Notes: generated by a model from the letters alone, not told the origin. 64,000 nucleotides of DNA from Pseudomonas fluorescens (GCF_001307155.1 NZ_CP012830.1:496001-560000), one strand, 5' to 3'. Shown: positions 1-8,991, counted from the stretch's first letter. Made by a program: numbers and translations.

Positions 1-4
1 TGCT

Positions 5-56
5 GGCGATGGCGTCAGTAAGGGCGCCATCGCCGGCAAGCCGTGCTCCTACAAAA
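5..56. repeat. REP-like palindrome
   Basis: GGCGATGGCG (5-14) and CGCCATCGCC (25-34) form a perfect 10-bp inverted repeat. It is followed by GGCAAGCCGTGCTCCTAC, the usual tail of the Pseudomonas 'GCGGGCAAGCC' REP class. Related copies occur near 5877, 15445, 17897 and 42066. Confidence 0.7.
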
Positions 57-97
57 GCAAAGCAACAAACATCATGAACACATAGAAGAAGACCAGC

Positions 98-601
98 ATG
101 CGCACATTGACGATTGAACCGCTGACCAAAGAAGCCTTCGCCCCTTTCGGTGACGTGATCGAAACCGATGGCAGCGATCACTTCATGATCAACAACGGTT
201 CGACCATGCGCTTTCACAAACTGGCGACGGTGGAAACCGCCACGCCAGAAGACAAGGCGATCATCAGCATCTTCCGCGCCGACGCGCAGGACATGCCGCT
301 GACCGTCTGCATGCTGGAGCGCCATCCGCTGGGCAGCCAGGCTTTCATTCCGCTGCTCGGCAACCCCTTTCTGATCGTGGTCGCGCCACTTGGCGATGAA
401 CCTGTATCAGGCTTGGTCCGCGCCTTCGTCACCAACGGCAGGCAGGGCATTAATTACCATCGCGGCGTTTGGCACCACCCGGTGCTGACGATCGAAAAGC
501 GGGATGACTTCCTGGTGGTTGATCGCAGTGGCACAGGCAATAACTGCGATGAGCATTTTTTCAAAGAGGATGAGCGTTTGATCCTCGCCCCCCACCAATA
601 A
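98..601 (+). CDS. allA: Ureidoglycolate lyase
   Basis: A 167-aa cytosolic enzyme of the AllA family, which splits ureidoglycolate to glyoxylate and urea in the last step of allantoin breakdown. The length matches the family. The C-terminal block around residues 125-160 contains the conserved HHPVLTIEKRDDFLVVDR run and the NNCDEHFF segment. An AG-rich stretch (AGAAGAAG) precedes the ATG. The next gene is a urate hydroxylase, and a nucleobase permease follows, so the context is purine catabolism. The rest of the pathway probably lies before the window. Identification is from sequence recall of the family and is secure; regulation is not visible. Confidence 0.93.
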   Translation: MRTLTIEPLTKEAFAPFGDVIETDGSDHFMINNGSTMRFHKLATVETATPEDKAIISIFRADAQDMPLTVCMLERHPLGSQAFIPLLGNPFLIVVAPLGDEPVSGLVRAFVTNGRQGINYHRGVWHHPVLTIEKRDDFLVVDRSGTGNNCDEHFFKEDERLILAPHQ

Positions 602-652
602 GAGAAGGTCTGATCACTCGACAACAAGAGTGACAGGCGAGAGGTAAAGACT

Positions 653-1960
653 GTGGAAGCACATCTGTTGGAATGGCTGAACCTGAGCGTGCGCTGGGTT
701 CACATGATCACTGGCGTGGCCTGGATCGGCGCGTCGTTCTACTTTGTCTGGCTGGAAAACAATCTCAATCGGGTCAACCCGAAAAACGGCCTGGCGGGCG
801 ATCTCTGGGCAATTCACGGTGGCGGGATCTACCACCTGGAGAAATACAAACTGGCCCCACCGACCATGCCGGACAACCTGCACTGGTTCAAATGGGAAGC
901 CTACTTCACCTGGATGTCGGGGATCGCGCTGCTGTGCGTGGTGTTCTACTCCAACCCGACGCTGTACCTGCTGGCACCGGGCAGCAGCCTGAGCGGACCG
1001 GAAGGCGTGGCCATCGGTCTTGGCTCATTGTTCATCGGCTGGTTCATCTACTCGTTCCTGTGCGACTCGGCCCTGGGTAAACGCCCTGCCCTGCTCGGGT
1101 TCATTCTGTTCGCGCTGATCATTGGCGCCGCTTACGGCTTCAGCAAAGTGTTCAGCGGTCGCGGTGCGTACCTGCACGTTGGCGCTATCATCGGCACCAT
1201 CATGGTCGGTAACGTGTTCCGCATCATCATGCCGGCCCAACGAGCACTGGTGGCGGCCATCGCCGAGAACCGCACGCCGGATCCGGCGCTGCCAGCCAAG
1301 GGTTTGCTGCGTTCACGGCACAACAACTACTTCACCTTGCCGGTGCTGTTCATCATGATCAGCAACCACTTCCCGAGCACTTACGGCAGCCAGTACAACT
1401 GGTTGATCCTGGCCGGGATCGCGGTACTCGCGGTGTTGGTGCGTCACTATTTCAACACCCGCCACGAAAGCCACAAGTTCGCCTGGACCCTGCCCGTCGC
1501 GGCAGTGGGCATGATCTGCCTGGCCTACGTCACCGGCCCTGCGCCGATGAACACCCCGGAAGTGGCCAAGGCACCGGCGAAGATCGAGTACCAGCCGCTG
1601 CCCGAAACCGCACTCGGCGGTGGTGCCAAACCCGCTGAAGCAGCGCCTGCCGCTCCGGCCGCCGCTGCTGCACCCGCGCAAGCTTCGACGGCAAGCGGTC
1701 CGGACTTCAGCAAGGTACACAGCGTGATTCAGGAACGTTGTGCGGTCTGCCATTCGGCCAAACCGACCAGCCCGCTGTTCAGCGCGGCACCGGCTGGCGT
1801 GATGTTCGATACCCCGCAACAGATCCAGCAATTGGCCCCGCGGATCCAGGCCCAGGCTGTCGCCAGCCAGATCATGCCGTTGGGCAACATCACGCAGATG
1901 ACCCAGCAGGAACGCGACCTGATCGGCGCCTGGATCAATCAGGGAGCCCGGACCAATTAA
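653..1960 (+). CDS. puuD: Urate hydroxylase PuuD (membrane, cytochrome c-tailed)
   Basis: A 435-aa integral membrane urate oxidase that converts urate to 5-hydroxyisourate and passes electrons to its own c-type cytochrome domain. Residues 1-300 hold about eight hydrophobic helices with several histidines (HMITGVAW, RHNNYF). An Ala/Pro-rich linker lies at about 315-345. The C-terminal domain carries the heme c motif CAVCH near residue 363, with a possible axial Met in QIMPLGN. The start is GTG at 653, preceded by GAGAGG. It lies 51 bp after allA and is probably co-transcribed. Heme attachment implies that the C-terminal domain is periplasmic. The family function is established; its role here is inferred from neighbours. 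Confidence 0.93.
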   Translation: MEAHLLEWLNLSVRWVHMITGVAWIGASFYFVWLENNLNRVNPKNGLAGDLWAIHGGGIYHLEKYKLAPPTMPDNLHWFKWEAYFTWMSGIALLCVVFYSNPTLYLLAPGSSLSGPEGVAIGLGSLFIGWFIYSFLCDSALGKRPALLGFILFALIIGAAYGFSKVFSGRGAYLHVGAIIGTIMVGNVFRIIMPAQRALVAAIAENRTPDPALPAKGLLRSRHNNYFTLPVLFIMISNHFPSTYGSQYNWLILAGIAVLAVLVRHYFNTRHESHKFAWTLPVAAVGMICLAYVTGPAPMNTPEVAKAPAKIEYQPLPETALGGGAKPAEAAPAAPAAAAAPAQASTASGPDFSKVHSVIQERCAVCHSAKPTSPLFSAAPAGVMFDTPQQIQQLAPRIQAQAVASQIMPLGNITQMTQQERDLIGAWINQGARTN

Positions 1961-1991
1961 GCAATACAAAAGCCTGTGACAAGCGGGCTTT

Positions 1992-2097
1992 TGTGGCGAG
2001 GGAGCTTGCTCCCGCTGGACTGCGCAGCAGTCCCCTTTCTTCCTGGAGAAAAGCGGGGCCGCTTTGCGACCCAGCGGGAGCAAGCTCCCTCGCCACA
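1992..2097. repeat. REP pair, GTGGCGAGGGAGC class
   Basis: Two 27-nt arms (1992-2018 and 2071-2097) are perfect inverted copies starting TGTGGCGAGGGAGCTTGC. Each arm is itself a hairpin. The 52-nt interior has no gene. The doublet lies between puuD and the permease and could modulate transcript ends. Other copies are at 11002 and 12516. Confidence 0.85.
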
Positions 2098-2121
2098 GGT
2101 TTACCTGATGCACAAAATCAC

Positions 2122-2129
2122 AAGAATAA
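2122..2129 (+). promoter_or_regulatory. Possible Hfq/Crc binding site (AANAANAA)
   Basis: AAGAATAA, continuing into an A-run, sits 20 nt before the permease start. It fits the AANAANAA motif used by Hfq/Crc catabolite repression near Pseudomonas start codons. A similar AACAATAA occurs at 3630. This is a pattern match only. Confidence 0.45.
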
Positions 2130-2148
2130 AAAAGATCCGAGGTGTTGC

Positions 2149-3507
2149 ATGTCCGTGTCATCCGAAGCACGCATCCCCGACGCACCCGCGATTCAACGAC
2201 TGCCGCTGTTGCAACTGATTCTGGTCGGTCTGCAACACGTTCTGCTGATGTACGGCGGCGCCATCGCGGTGCCGCTGATCATCGGACAGGCCGCAGGCCT
2301 GAGTCGTGAAGAAATCGCCTTCCTGATCAACGCCGACCTGCTGGTCGCCGGCATCGCAACCGTCGTGCAATCACTGGGCATCGGCCCCATGGGCATTCGC
2401 ATGCCGGTGATGATGGGCGCCAGTTTCGCGGCGGTCGGCAGCATGGTAGCAATGGCCGGCATGCCTGGCATCGGCCTGCAAGGGATCTTCGGCGCGACCA
2501 TCGCCGCCGGGTTCTTCGGCATGCTCATCGCGCCATTCATGTCCAAGGTGGTGCGGTTCTTCCCGCCGCTGGTGACCGGCACGGTCATCACCTCGATCGG
2601 TTTGTCGCTGTTCCCCGTGGCCGTGAACTGGGCGGGTGGCGGCAACGCTGCCGCGCAATTCGGCTCCCCCGTCTACCTGACCATCGCCGCGCTGGTACTG
2701 GGCACCATCTTGCTGATCCACCGCTTCATGCGCGGTTTCTGGGTGAACATTTCGGTGCTGATCGGCATGGGCCTGGGCTACATCCTCTGCGGCCTGATCG
2801 GCATGGTCGACCTCAGCGGCATGGCGCAGGCGCCGTGGGTGCAAATCGTCACCCCGCTGCATTTCGGCATGCCGCAATTCCATCTCGCACCGATCCTTTC
2901 AATGTGCCTGGTGGTGGTGATCATCTTCGTCGAGTCCACCGGAATGTTCCTCGCCCTGGGAAAGATTACCGGCCAGGAAGTCTGCCCACGGATGCTCCGC
3001 CGCGGCTTGCTGTGTGATGCGGGTGCATCGTTCTTCGCCGGGTTCTTCAACACGTTCACCCATTCCTCGTTTGCCCAGAATATCGGCCTGGTGCAAATGA
3101 CCGGCGTGCGCTGCCGTTCAGTGACCATCGTTGCCGGTGGTTTGCTGGTGGTGCTGAGCCTGCTGCCCAAAGCGGCCTTCCTGGTGGCATCGATTCCACC
3201 GGCGGTACTTGGCGGCGCGGCGATTGCGATGTTCGGCATGGTCGCGGCTACCGGGATCAAGATTCTCCAGGAAGCCGACATCGCCGACCGTCGCAACCAA
3301 CTGTTGGTGGCGGTGAGTACCGGCATGGGGCTGATCCCGGTGGTTCGTCCGGAATTCTTCGCTCACTTGCCATTGTGGATGAGCCCGATCACCCACAGCG
3401 GCATTGCCATGGCGACCCTCAGCGCCCTCTCGTTGAACCTGCTGTTCAACATACTCGGCGGCGCAGAACGAGCCGCCAACAACGAGTGCCACGCTCATCA
3501 GCACTGA
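2149..3507 (+). CDS. NCS2-family nucleobase (xanthine/urate type) permease
   Basis: A 452-aa inner-membrane transporter of the nucleobase:cation symporter-2 family with about 12-14 hydrophobic helices. Family signatures include LQHVLLMYGGAIAVPLIIG near residues 24-42 and FVESTGMFLALGKITGQEV around residue 262, where NCS2 substrate residues lie. Next come NTFTHSSFAQNIGLVQMTGV and IPPAVLGGAAIAMFG. The reading frame stays open upstream to 1738, inside puuD. ATG 2149 was chosen because GAGG lies 6-7 nt before it and because family members begin about here. Position after puuD suggests urate or xanthine uptake (UacT-like); substrate is inferred. Confidence 0.9.
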   Translation: MSVSSEARIPDAPAIQRLPLLQLILVGLQHVLLMYGGAIAVPLIIGQAAGLSREEIAFLINADLLVAGIATVVQSLGIGPMGIRMPVMMGASFAAVGSMVAMAGMPGIGLQGIFGATIAAGFFGMLIAPFMSKVVRFFPPLVTGTVITSIGLSLFPVAVNWAGGGNAAAQFGSPVYLTIAALVLGTILLIHRFMRGFWVNISVLIGMGLGYILCGLIGMVDLSGMAQAPWVQIVTPLHFGMPQFHLAPILSMCLVVVIIFVESTGMFLALGKITGQEVCPRMLRRGLLCDAGASFFAGFFNTFTHSSFAQNIGLVQMTGVRCRSVTIVAGGLLVVLSLLPKAAFLVASIPPAVLGGAAIAMFGMVAATGIKILQEADIADRRNQLLVAVSTGMGLIPVVRPEFFAHLPLWMSPITHSGIAMATLSALSLNLLFNILGGAERAANNECHAHQH

Positions 3508-4027
3508 CGAATAAGCGGACGGTCCGCCCGTCCTTCCATCGTTATCCAGCTTCACCCGTGACACGAAATACCCGCATGACAGACCGGCCGGCGATACGTC
3601 CGGTCGCCGTCAGCGGCTGCCTGCGCCTTAACAATAAAAACAATCGAGGAGCAACACGATGACAGACTTGATAGCGGCGCTCCATTGCGGGGCGCTTGAG
3701 CCATGGCGCGGGAGCCAGTATTCTCCGCGGCCGCCTGAATCGGCTCTAAAAAAAAGCCCGGATTTAATTCCTGACCAGACAGCCAATTTATCCCGGCTCT
3801 GGACGGTCACACGGCACACTCCAATAAAAACCGAATGGACGCTTGATCGACTGTTTTCGAACAGCCGAATGGGCGTTCTTTTGCTTTTGAAAAGCCTTGG
3901 CTCAGCGCTTGCCGGAACGCTGAAACCGACCGGCTGGATAACGTTTTACGGCAACGAAAAACAGGCGCCACAGCAGAGCGCCGATTCAAAAAAAAAAAGT
4001 GGAACCACTTACTTTGGGAGCAACCGA
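3508..4027 (+). other. Long leader with an in-frame, well-initiated ORF ahead of the porin
   Basis: This 520-bp stretch lacks a recognisable gene. A 28-codon ORF (3576-3662, M-T-D-R-P-A-I-R...) ends by ATGA overlap with an ATG at 3659. That ATG has a textbook ribosome site (GAGGAG) and an AACAATAA Hfq/Crc-like motif at 3630-3637. The frame from 3659 runs without stop into the porin gene, adding 123 residues before its signal peptide. The region also holds homopolymeric A-runs near 3750 and 3990, a CTGTT-TTCG-AACAG hairpin near 3850, and AAGTGG-AA-CCACTT near 4000. It may be a translated leader, a decayed gene or a regulated 5' UTR; I cannot decide. Confidence 0.4.
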
Positions 4028-4813
4028 ATGAACCGTACGTGCACTAGCCTGATGCTCGCTGGATCCTTGCTGGCGGGGGGCCAGGCAATGGCCGGCGACC
4101 TGCTGCAGTGGCAGAACAACAGCCTGACTTATCTTTATGGCAAAGACTTCAAAGTCAACCCGAGCATCCAGCAAACCGTGACCTTCGAGCACGCCGATGC
4201 CTGGAAATACGGGGACAACTTCCTGTTCATCGACAAGATTTTCTACAACGGCAAACCTGACGCCTACCTCGGCAATAACACGTACTACGGTGAGTTCAGC
4301 CCGCGCCTGTCGTTCGGCAAGATCTTCGACCAGAAACTCGAATTCGGCCCGATCAAGGACGTCCTGCTGGCCATGACCTACGAAACCGGTGAAGGCGACG
4401 TCAACTCCTACCTGATCGGCCCGGGTTTCGACCTGGCCATTCCCGGTTTCGATTACTTCCAGCTGAACTTCTACAATCGCCACACCGACGACAAACGCCC
4501 GGGTAACAACATCTGGCAGATCACTCCGGTGTGGTCCTACACCATCCCGGTGGGCAGCTCCAGCGTGCTGATCGACGGGTTCATGGACTGGGTGGTCGAC
4601 AACGACAAGAACAGCCAAGGCACCTACCACGCCAACCTGCACTTCAACCCGCAGATCAAGTACGACCTGGGCAAAGCCTTGCACTGGGGCGAGAAGCAGC
4701 TGTACGTCGGTATCGAGTACGACTACTGGAAGAACAAGTACGCCATCGAAGACACGAAGGACTTCACCACCAATCAAAGTGCCACGAGCCTGCTGGTGAA
4801 GTACCACTTCTGA
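4028..4813 (+). CDS. Nucleoside-specific channel-like outer membrane protein (Tsx/OmpK type)
   Basis: A 261-aa outer-membrane beta-barrel. A signal peptide is visible in residues 1-24 (hydrophobic LMLAGSLLAGG, cleavage after AMA). The mature part has alternating aromatic strands and ends in the barrel signature LLVKYHF with C-terminal Phe. Segments such as DLLQWQNNSLTYLYG and YYGEFSPRLS match Tsx-like nucleoside channels. ATG 4028 has GGGAG upstream and begins a proper signal peptide, so it was preferred over the in-frame ATG at 3659. Its place after a nucleobase permease suggests purine or nucleoside entry across the outer membrane. Substrate is inferred. Confidence 0.82.
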   Translation: MNRTCTSLMLAGSLLAGGQAMAGDLLQWQNNSLTYLYGKDFKVNPSIQQTVTFEHADAWKYGDNFLFIDKIFYNGKPDAYLGNNTYYGEFSPRLSFGKIFDQKLEFGPIKDVLLAMTYETGEGDVNSYLIGPGFDLAIPGFDYFQLNFYNRHTDDKRPGNNIWQITPVWSYTIPVGSSSVLIDGFMDWVVDNDKNSQGTYHANLHFNPQIKYDLGKALHWGEKQLYVGIEYDYWKNKYAIEDTKDFTTNQSATSLLVKYHF

Positions 4814-4823
4814 TCCAGGGTTG

Positions 4824-4896
4824 AAAGATCGCAGGCTTCGCCAGCTCCTACATAAGCGCATCGAGTGTAGGGGCCGGCGCCGGCTGCGGTCTTTTG
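4824..4896. repeat. Imperfect inverted repeat, GATCGCAGGC class
   Basis: AAAGATCGCAGGCTTCGCC on the left and GGCGCCGGCTGCGGTCTTTT on the right are degraded inverted copies of the element seen intact at 40552-40627. It lies after the porin and may act as its terminator. Confidence 0.5.
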
Positions 4897-5010
4897 CTTT
4901 GCCGCCAACACATCGAACAACCCGATTAAACCTCCGCAAAATTCGCAACCATTGATCAGTCTGTCTGGCATAGCATGGCGCCATTCCACTCTGATCGAGG
5001 AGTTGCACCG

Positions 5011-5865
5011 ATGACTCAATTTCGCAAAGTGCTTAGCCTGCATACCGGCCAACCTGCGTCCGACGGCGCCGGGGTCAAGCTGACCCGGGTATTTGGTGGC
5101 GCAGGCGTCGAACGCTTCGACCCGTTCCTGATGCTCGACGAGTTCGGCTCGGAAAATCCCGACGACTACATTGCCGGCTTCCCACCCCACCCGCACCGTG
5201 GCTTCGAAACCGTGACCTACATGCTCGAAGGGCGCATGCGTCATGAGGACCATCTGGGTAACGTCGGTTTGCTGGAAGGCGGTGGCGTGCAATGGATGAC
5301 CGCCGCCAAGGGCATCATCCACAGCGAGATGCCGGAGCAGGAAGAAGGTGTGATGCGCGGCTTCCAGCTGTGGCTGAACCTGCCAGGCAAGCACAAGCTC
5401 GATCCGGCCAGCTATCGGGACATTCAGCCGGCAGACATTCCACGGCTGAAAACTGCGCAAGGCGTCGAGGTGGTAGTGATCGCCGGTCTATTCGACGACG
5501 GCACCGTCAAGCAAACGGGCGCGGTGCAACGGCCAGACACCGAACCGTATTACTTTGATTTCCATCTGCCGGCTGGCACTGGCATCACACCGAAACTGCC
5601 GGATGGGCATCGGGCACTGCTTTATGTGTATGACGGCAGTGTGGAGTTGCCGGGACAAACCCAGAGTATCGGCGTCAGCAAACTGGTCCGTTTGTCGGAT
5701 GAAGGCGAGTTGCAACTGAGCAGCGAGTCCGGAGCCCGAGTGCTGTTGATTGCCGGTAAACCACTGGGCGAGCCGATCGTGCAGTACGGACCGTTCGTGA
5801 TGAATACCCGGGAGGAGATCGAACAGGCGTTGCGTGATTTTCGCGATGATCGATTGACTGCCTGA
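5011..5865 (+). CDS. Pirin family protein
   Basis: A 284-aa bicupin protein of the pirin family. Members bind a metal, and some show quercetin 2,3-dioxygenase activity or act as redox-linked regulators. The N-terminal cupin carries the pirin metal motif PPHPHRGFETVTYMLEG (near residues 52-68) and, further on, GVQWMTAAKGIIHSEMP with the remaining His and Glu ligands. The C-terminal half (about 180-284) is the second cupin. The frame opens at 4975, but GAGGAG sits just before ATG 5011, so that start was chosen. It is monocistronic between repeat elements. The physiological substrate is unknown. Confidence 0.9.
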   Translation: MTQFRKVLSLHTGQPASDGAGVKLTRVFGGAGVERFDPFLMLDEFGSENPDDYIAGFPPHPHRGFETVTYMLEGRMRHEDHLGNVGLLEGGGVQWMTAAKGIIHSEMPEQEEGVMRGFQLWLNLPGKHKLDPASYRDIQPADIPRLKTAQGVEVVVIAGLFDDGTVKQTGAVQRPDTEPYYFDFHLPAGTGITPKLPDGHRALLYVYDGSVELPGQTQSIGVSKLVRLSDEGELQLSSESGARVLLIAGKPLGEPIVQYGPFVMNTREEIEQALRDFRDDRLTA

Positions 5866-5876
5866 GTTTTGCATCT

Positions 5877-5967
5877 GCAAGGACGCCATCGCGAGCAAGC
5901 TTTGCTCCTACGGATCTGGGGTGTGACATAGATTTGTAGGAGCAAGGCTTGCCCGCGATAGCCGCGC
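5877..5967. repeat. REP doublet, GCGGGCAAGCC class
   Basis: GCCATCGCGAGCAAGC (from 5889) and the inverted AGGAGCAAGGCTTGCCCGCG (5938-5957) form an imperfect inverted pair between the convergent pirin and patatin genes. It is the same class as the copies at 17897 and 42066. Confidence 0.75.
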
Positions 5968-5975
5968 CGCCGATC

Positions 5976-7148
5976 TCAAGCCGGGATTGCAGGCTCTTCC
6001 AACCCCAGGAATCGGCACAACTCTTCGCGCTTGGCCAAGGCATCGCGGCGGCCAAGCTCGATCAACTCGCTGCAATACCCCGCCTCGAACAGCAGATAAC
6101 TCAGCACCCCGGCACCGCTGGTCCTGGTCGCACCCGGCCCGCGCAAGAACAGTCGCAACGCGGCTGGCAGCTCTTGTCGATGCCGTGCGGCGATTTCATC
6201 GATCGGCTGACTCGGAGCAATCACCAACACGTCCACCGGTGCCACGCCGAGGCTGCGGGCCGCGGTACTTGCCGGTAACAAGTGACTGAACTCGTTCAAG
6301 CGTTGCAACAGCTCGATGTCGCTCTCCAGGCTGTCAATGAACGTACTGTTGAGCAGGTGCCCACCAATCTGCGCCAACGAGGGTTGCTGACCGGTGTAGG
6401 TGCGCTGCAACGGATTATCAGGGTCAACGCCGCGCGGGTTGCCACTGACGCCCACCACCAGCACCCTGCTCGCCCCCAGGTGCAGGGCCGGGCTGATCGG
6501 CGCCGACTGACGCACCGCGCCGTCTCCGAAGTACTCGCTGCCGATCTTCACGGGTGCAAACAACAACGGGATCGCCGAACTGGCAAGCAAATGGTCGACC
6601 GTCAATTGAGTCGGTACGCCGATACGCCGATGGCGCAGCCAGGCATCGATGCTCCGGCCACCCTGATAGAAGGTCACGGCTTGCCCGGACTCATACCCGA
6701 ACGCGGTAACGGCGACTGCGTGCAATTGTTTTTGTGCAATGGCTTCACTGATACCGGACAGCTGCAGCTTGTCGTTCAACAAATTGCGCAACGGTGAGCT
6801 GTTGACCAGCGCCACTGGCACTTTTGCGCCAATCCCCAACAGACTGTGACTGACAAACCGAGTCGCCTGGCTGATGACTCCTGGCCAATCGCTACGTAAC
6901 ACCAGGTCACTGCGAAAGCCCTGCCAGAACGCGGTCAACCGCTGGATGGCCGCGGTAAAGTCCGTCGCCCCGCTGGCCAGGCTGACCGCATTGATCGCCC
7001 CGGCCGAAGTGCCGACGATCACCGGGAACGGATTGGCGGAACCTGCCGGCAGCAGCTCGGCTATCGCTGCCAGCACCCCGACCTGATACGCCGCCCGAGC
7101 CCCGCCGCCGGAAAGAATCAAACCTGTAACCGGCTCACCTGAACTCAT
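5976..7148 (-). CDS. Patatin-like phospholipase family protein
   Basis: A 390-aa protein with the patatin hydrolase core. An oxyanion-hole glycine run, LILSGGGARAAYQVGV, lies at residues 11-26, the nucleophile elbow GTSAG near residue 46, and the Asp of the Ser-Asp dyad in YFGDGAVRQSAP around residue 205. Such enzymes hydrolyse acyl ester bonds of phospholipids or lipids. No signal peptide or membrane segment is obvious, so it is probably cytosolic or peripheral. GGAG lies 8 nt before the ATG. The lipid A acyltransferase gene ends 51 bp upstream on the same strand, so both may be one transcript for envelope lipid metabolism. The exact substrate is unknown. Confidence 0.88.
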   Translation of the reverse strand: MSSGEPVTGLILSGGGARAAYQVGVLAAIAELLPAGSANPFPVIVGTSAGAINAVSLASGATDFTAAIQRLTAFWQGFRSDLVLRSDWPGVISQATRFVSHSLLGIGAKVPVALVNSSPLRNLLNDKLQLSGISEAIAQKQLHAVAVTAFGYESGQAVTFYQGGRSIDAWLRHRRIGVPTQLTVDHLLASSAIPLLFAPVKIGSEYFGDGAVRQSAPISPALHLGASRVLVVGVSGNPRGVDPDNPLQRTYTGQQPSLAQIGGHLLNSTFIDSLESDIELLQRLNEFSHLLPASTAARSLGVAPVDVLVIAPSQPIDEIAARHRQELPAALRLFLRGPGATRTSGAGVLSYLLFEAGYCSELIELGRRDALAKREELCRFLGLEEPAIPA

Positions 7149-7199
7149 CGCAACACTCCATGGTGCTTGGGGCTTTCAATCTAGTCTGACGAAATGGAT

Positions 7200-8132
7200 T
7201 CAACCGCGCTTGGCATACAATTTCGGCTCGCCGGGCGGACGGCTCTTGAAGCGTCGATGGGTCCAGAGGTATTGCTCAGGACAATTGCGCACGCAACCTT
7301 CGACCCACTGGTTGATCCGGATGCAATCGACCTCGTCGCTTTCACCCGGAAAGTCGTTCAGCGGCGCATGGATCACCAGGCGGTAGCCACTGCCGTCGGC
7401 CAGGCGTTCCTGGGTGAACGGCACCACCAGCGCCTTGCCCAGCTTGGCAAACTTGCTGGTGGCGGGAACGGTTGCCGCCATGATGCCGAACAACGGCACG
7501 AAGATACTTTGCTTGGCGCCGTAGTCCTGATCCGGTGCGTACCAGATGGCCCGGCCAGCGCGCAGCAACTTGAGCATGCCGCGTACGTCATCGCGCTCGA
7601 CCGCCAGCGAGTCGAGGTTATGCCGCTCGCGACCGCGCCGCTGAATGAAATCGAACAGCGGGTTTTTATGTTCGCGGTACATGCCGTCGATGGTGTGCTG
7701 CTGGCCGAGCAACGCCGCGCCGATTTCCAGCGTAGTGAAGTGCAACGCCATCAGGATCACACCCTTGCCGTCGCGTTGAGCCTGTTTGAGGTGCTCCAGC
7801 CCTTCGACCTGGGCCAGGCGTGCCAGGCGCGCGCGGGACCACCACCAGCTCATGGCCATCTCGAAGAAGGCAATGCCGGTCGAGGCGAAGTTTTCCTTGA
7901 GCAGACGCTTGCGCTCGGCAGGTGTTTTTTCCGGGAAACACAGTTCAAGGTTACGTTTGGCGATGCGCCGACGATCGGTGGCAACCCGATACATCCCGCT
8001 ACCCAGCAGGCGACCAATACGCAGCAGCAGCGGATACGGCAGCTGTACGATCAGCCACAACAGCCCTAGACCGCACCATAGCAGCCAAAAACGCGGATGA
8101 AAAAATGCAGCTCGAAATTGCGGGCGATCCAT
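7200..8132 (-). CDS. lpxL: Lipid A biosynthesis lauroyl acyltransferase
   Basis: A 310-aa inner-membrane enzyme of the LpxL/HtrB family, which moves a secondary acyl chain onto the Kdo-lipid A precursor. One hydrophobic segment (about residues 12-35) anchors it. The catalytic HX4E motif appears as LHFTTLE near residue 130, and the conserved W-Y-A-P-D-Q-D-Y-G and ATSKFAKL segments follow. The frame remains open to 8681, overlapping minC. ATG 8132 (MDRPQF) was chosen because family proteins start here and are about 310 aa long. It is divergent from minC. In P. aeruginosa, as I recall, an htrB homologue also neighbours minC. Chain-length specificity cannot be read from sequence. Confidence 0.9.
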   Translation of the reverse strand: MDRPQFRAAFFHPRFWLLWCGLGLLWLIVQLPYPLLLRIGRLLGSGMYRVATDRRRIAKRNLELCFPEKTPAERKRLLKENFASTGIAFFEMAMSWWWSRARLARLAQVEGLEHLKQAQRDGKGVILMALHFTTLEIGAALLGQQHTIDGMYREHKNPLFDFIQRRGRERHNLDSLAVERDDVRGMLKLLRAGRAIWYAPDQDYGAKQSIFVPLFGIMAATVPATSKFAKLGKALVVPFTQERLADGSGYRLVIHAPLNDFPGESDEVDCIRINQWVEGCVRNCPEQYLWTHRRFKSRPPGEPKLYAKRG

Positions 8133-8253
8133 TAACGATTCCGGACAGACAACAAGGCCGCGCATTCTACATCGGTTCGACCCGGCTTGCGGCTTACGGG
8201 CGTTCTCGTTATAAGTCTCGGCACTTTTAGTGACAAGCCGTTTTATGCCGACC

Positions 8254-8991
8254 ATGAGCCAAACCGAACCGCTAGACCAAGATCCCGTGTTCCAGTTGAA
8301 GGGCAGCATGCTCGCCATTACGGTGCTGGAACTGGCCCGCAATGACCTCGAAAGCCTCGACCGACAACTGGCTGCGAAGGTCGCCCTGGCGCCTAATTTT
8401 TTCAGCAATGCGCCGCTGGTGCTGGCCCTGGACAAACTCCCGGCCACTGAAGGCGCGGTCGACCTGCCTGCGCTGATGCGTGTTTGCCGACACCATGGCT
8501 TGCGCACGCTGGCCATCCGCGCCAGTCGCATCGAAGACATCGCCGCCGCCATTGCCGTCGACCTGCCGGTGCTGCCGCCGTCTGGCGCGCGCGAACGAGC
8601 ACTTGACCCGCACGAAGGCGAAGTCAGGAAAAAACCGGAAAAACCGCCGGAGCCGACCATCAAACCGACCCGAATAATCACTTCGCCAGTACGCGGCGGC
8701 CAGCAGATTTATGCCCAAGGTGGCGATTTGGTAGTGGTTTCCTCGGTCAGCCCGGGGGCGGAACTTCTCGCCGATGGCAACATCCATGTATACGGACCGA
8801 TGCGCGGTCGTGCGCTGGCCGGTGTGAAGGGTGACTCCAAGGCACGGATTTTCTGTCAGCAATTGAGCGCTGAACTACTCTCTATCGCCGGTCATTACAA
8901 GGTTTCCGAAGATCTGCGCCGCGATCCGCTGTGGGGCGCCGGTGTACAAGTCAGCCTGTCGGGTGACGTGTTGAACATCATTCGGCTTTAA
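8254..8991 (+). CDS. minC: Septum site-determining protein MinC
   Basis: A 245-aa inhibitor of FtsZ ring formation, recruited to the membrane by MinD. The N-terminal domain (to about 105) includes [21 protein letters not shown] proline/lysine-rich linker lies around 115-145. The C-terminal beta-helix domain carries [35 protein letters not shown] and [14 protein letters not shown] 8254 (MSQTEPL) matches the family. In-frame alternatives are GTG 8230 and ATG 8245, and no strong ribosome site settles the matter. It is followed after 200 bp by minD and minE. The large gap before minD allows a separate minDE promoter. Confidence 0.95.
   Translation: MSQTEPLDQDPVFQLKGSMLAITVLELARNDLESLDRQLAAKVALAPNFFSNAPLVLALDKLPATEGAVDLPALMRVCRHHGLRTLAIRASRIEDIAAAIAVDLPVLPPSGARERALDPHEGEVRKKPEKPPEPTIKPTRIITSPVRGGQQIYAQGGDLVVVSSVSPGAELLADGNIHVYGPMRGRALAGVKGDSKARIFCQQLSAELLSIAGHYKVSEDLRRDPLWGAGVQVSLSGDVLNIIRL

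Noticed and set aside
4975..5010. Longer N-terminus for the pirin gene
   Set aside because: The ribosome site GAGGAG lies inside this extension, directly before ATG 5011.
8230..8253. Upstream GTG and ATG starts for minC
   Set aside because: Family proteins begin at the MSQ... methionine at 8254 as I recall; the upstream codons have no better ribosome site.
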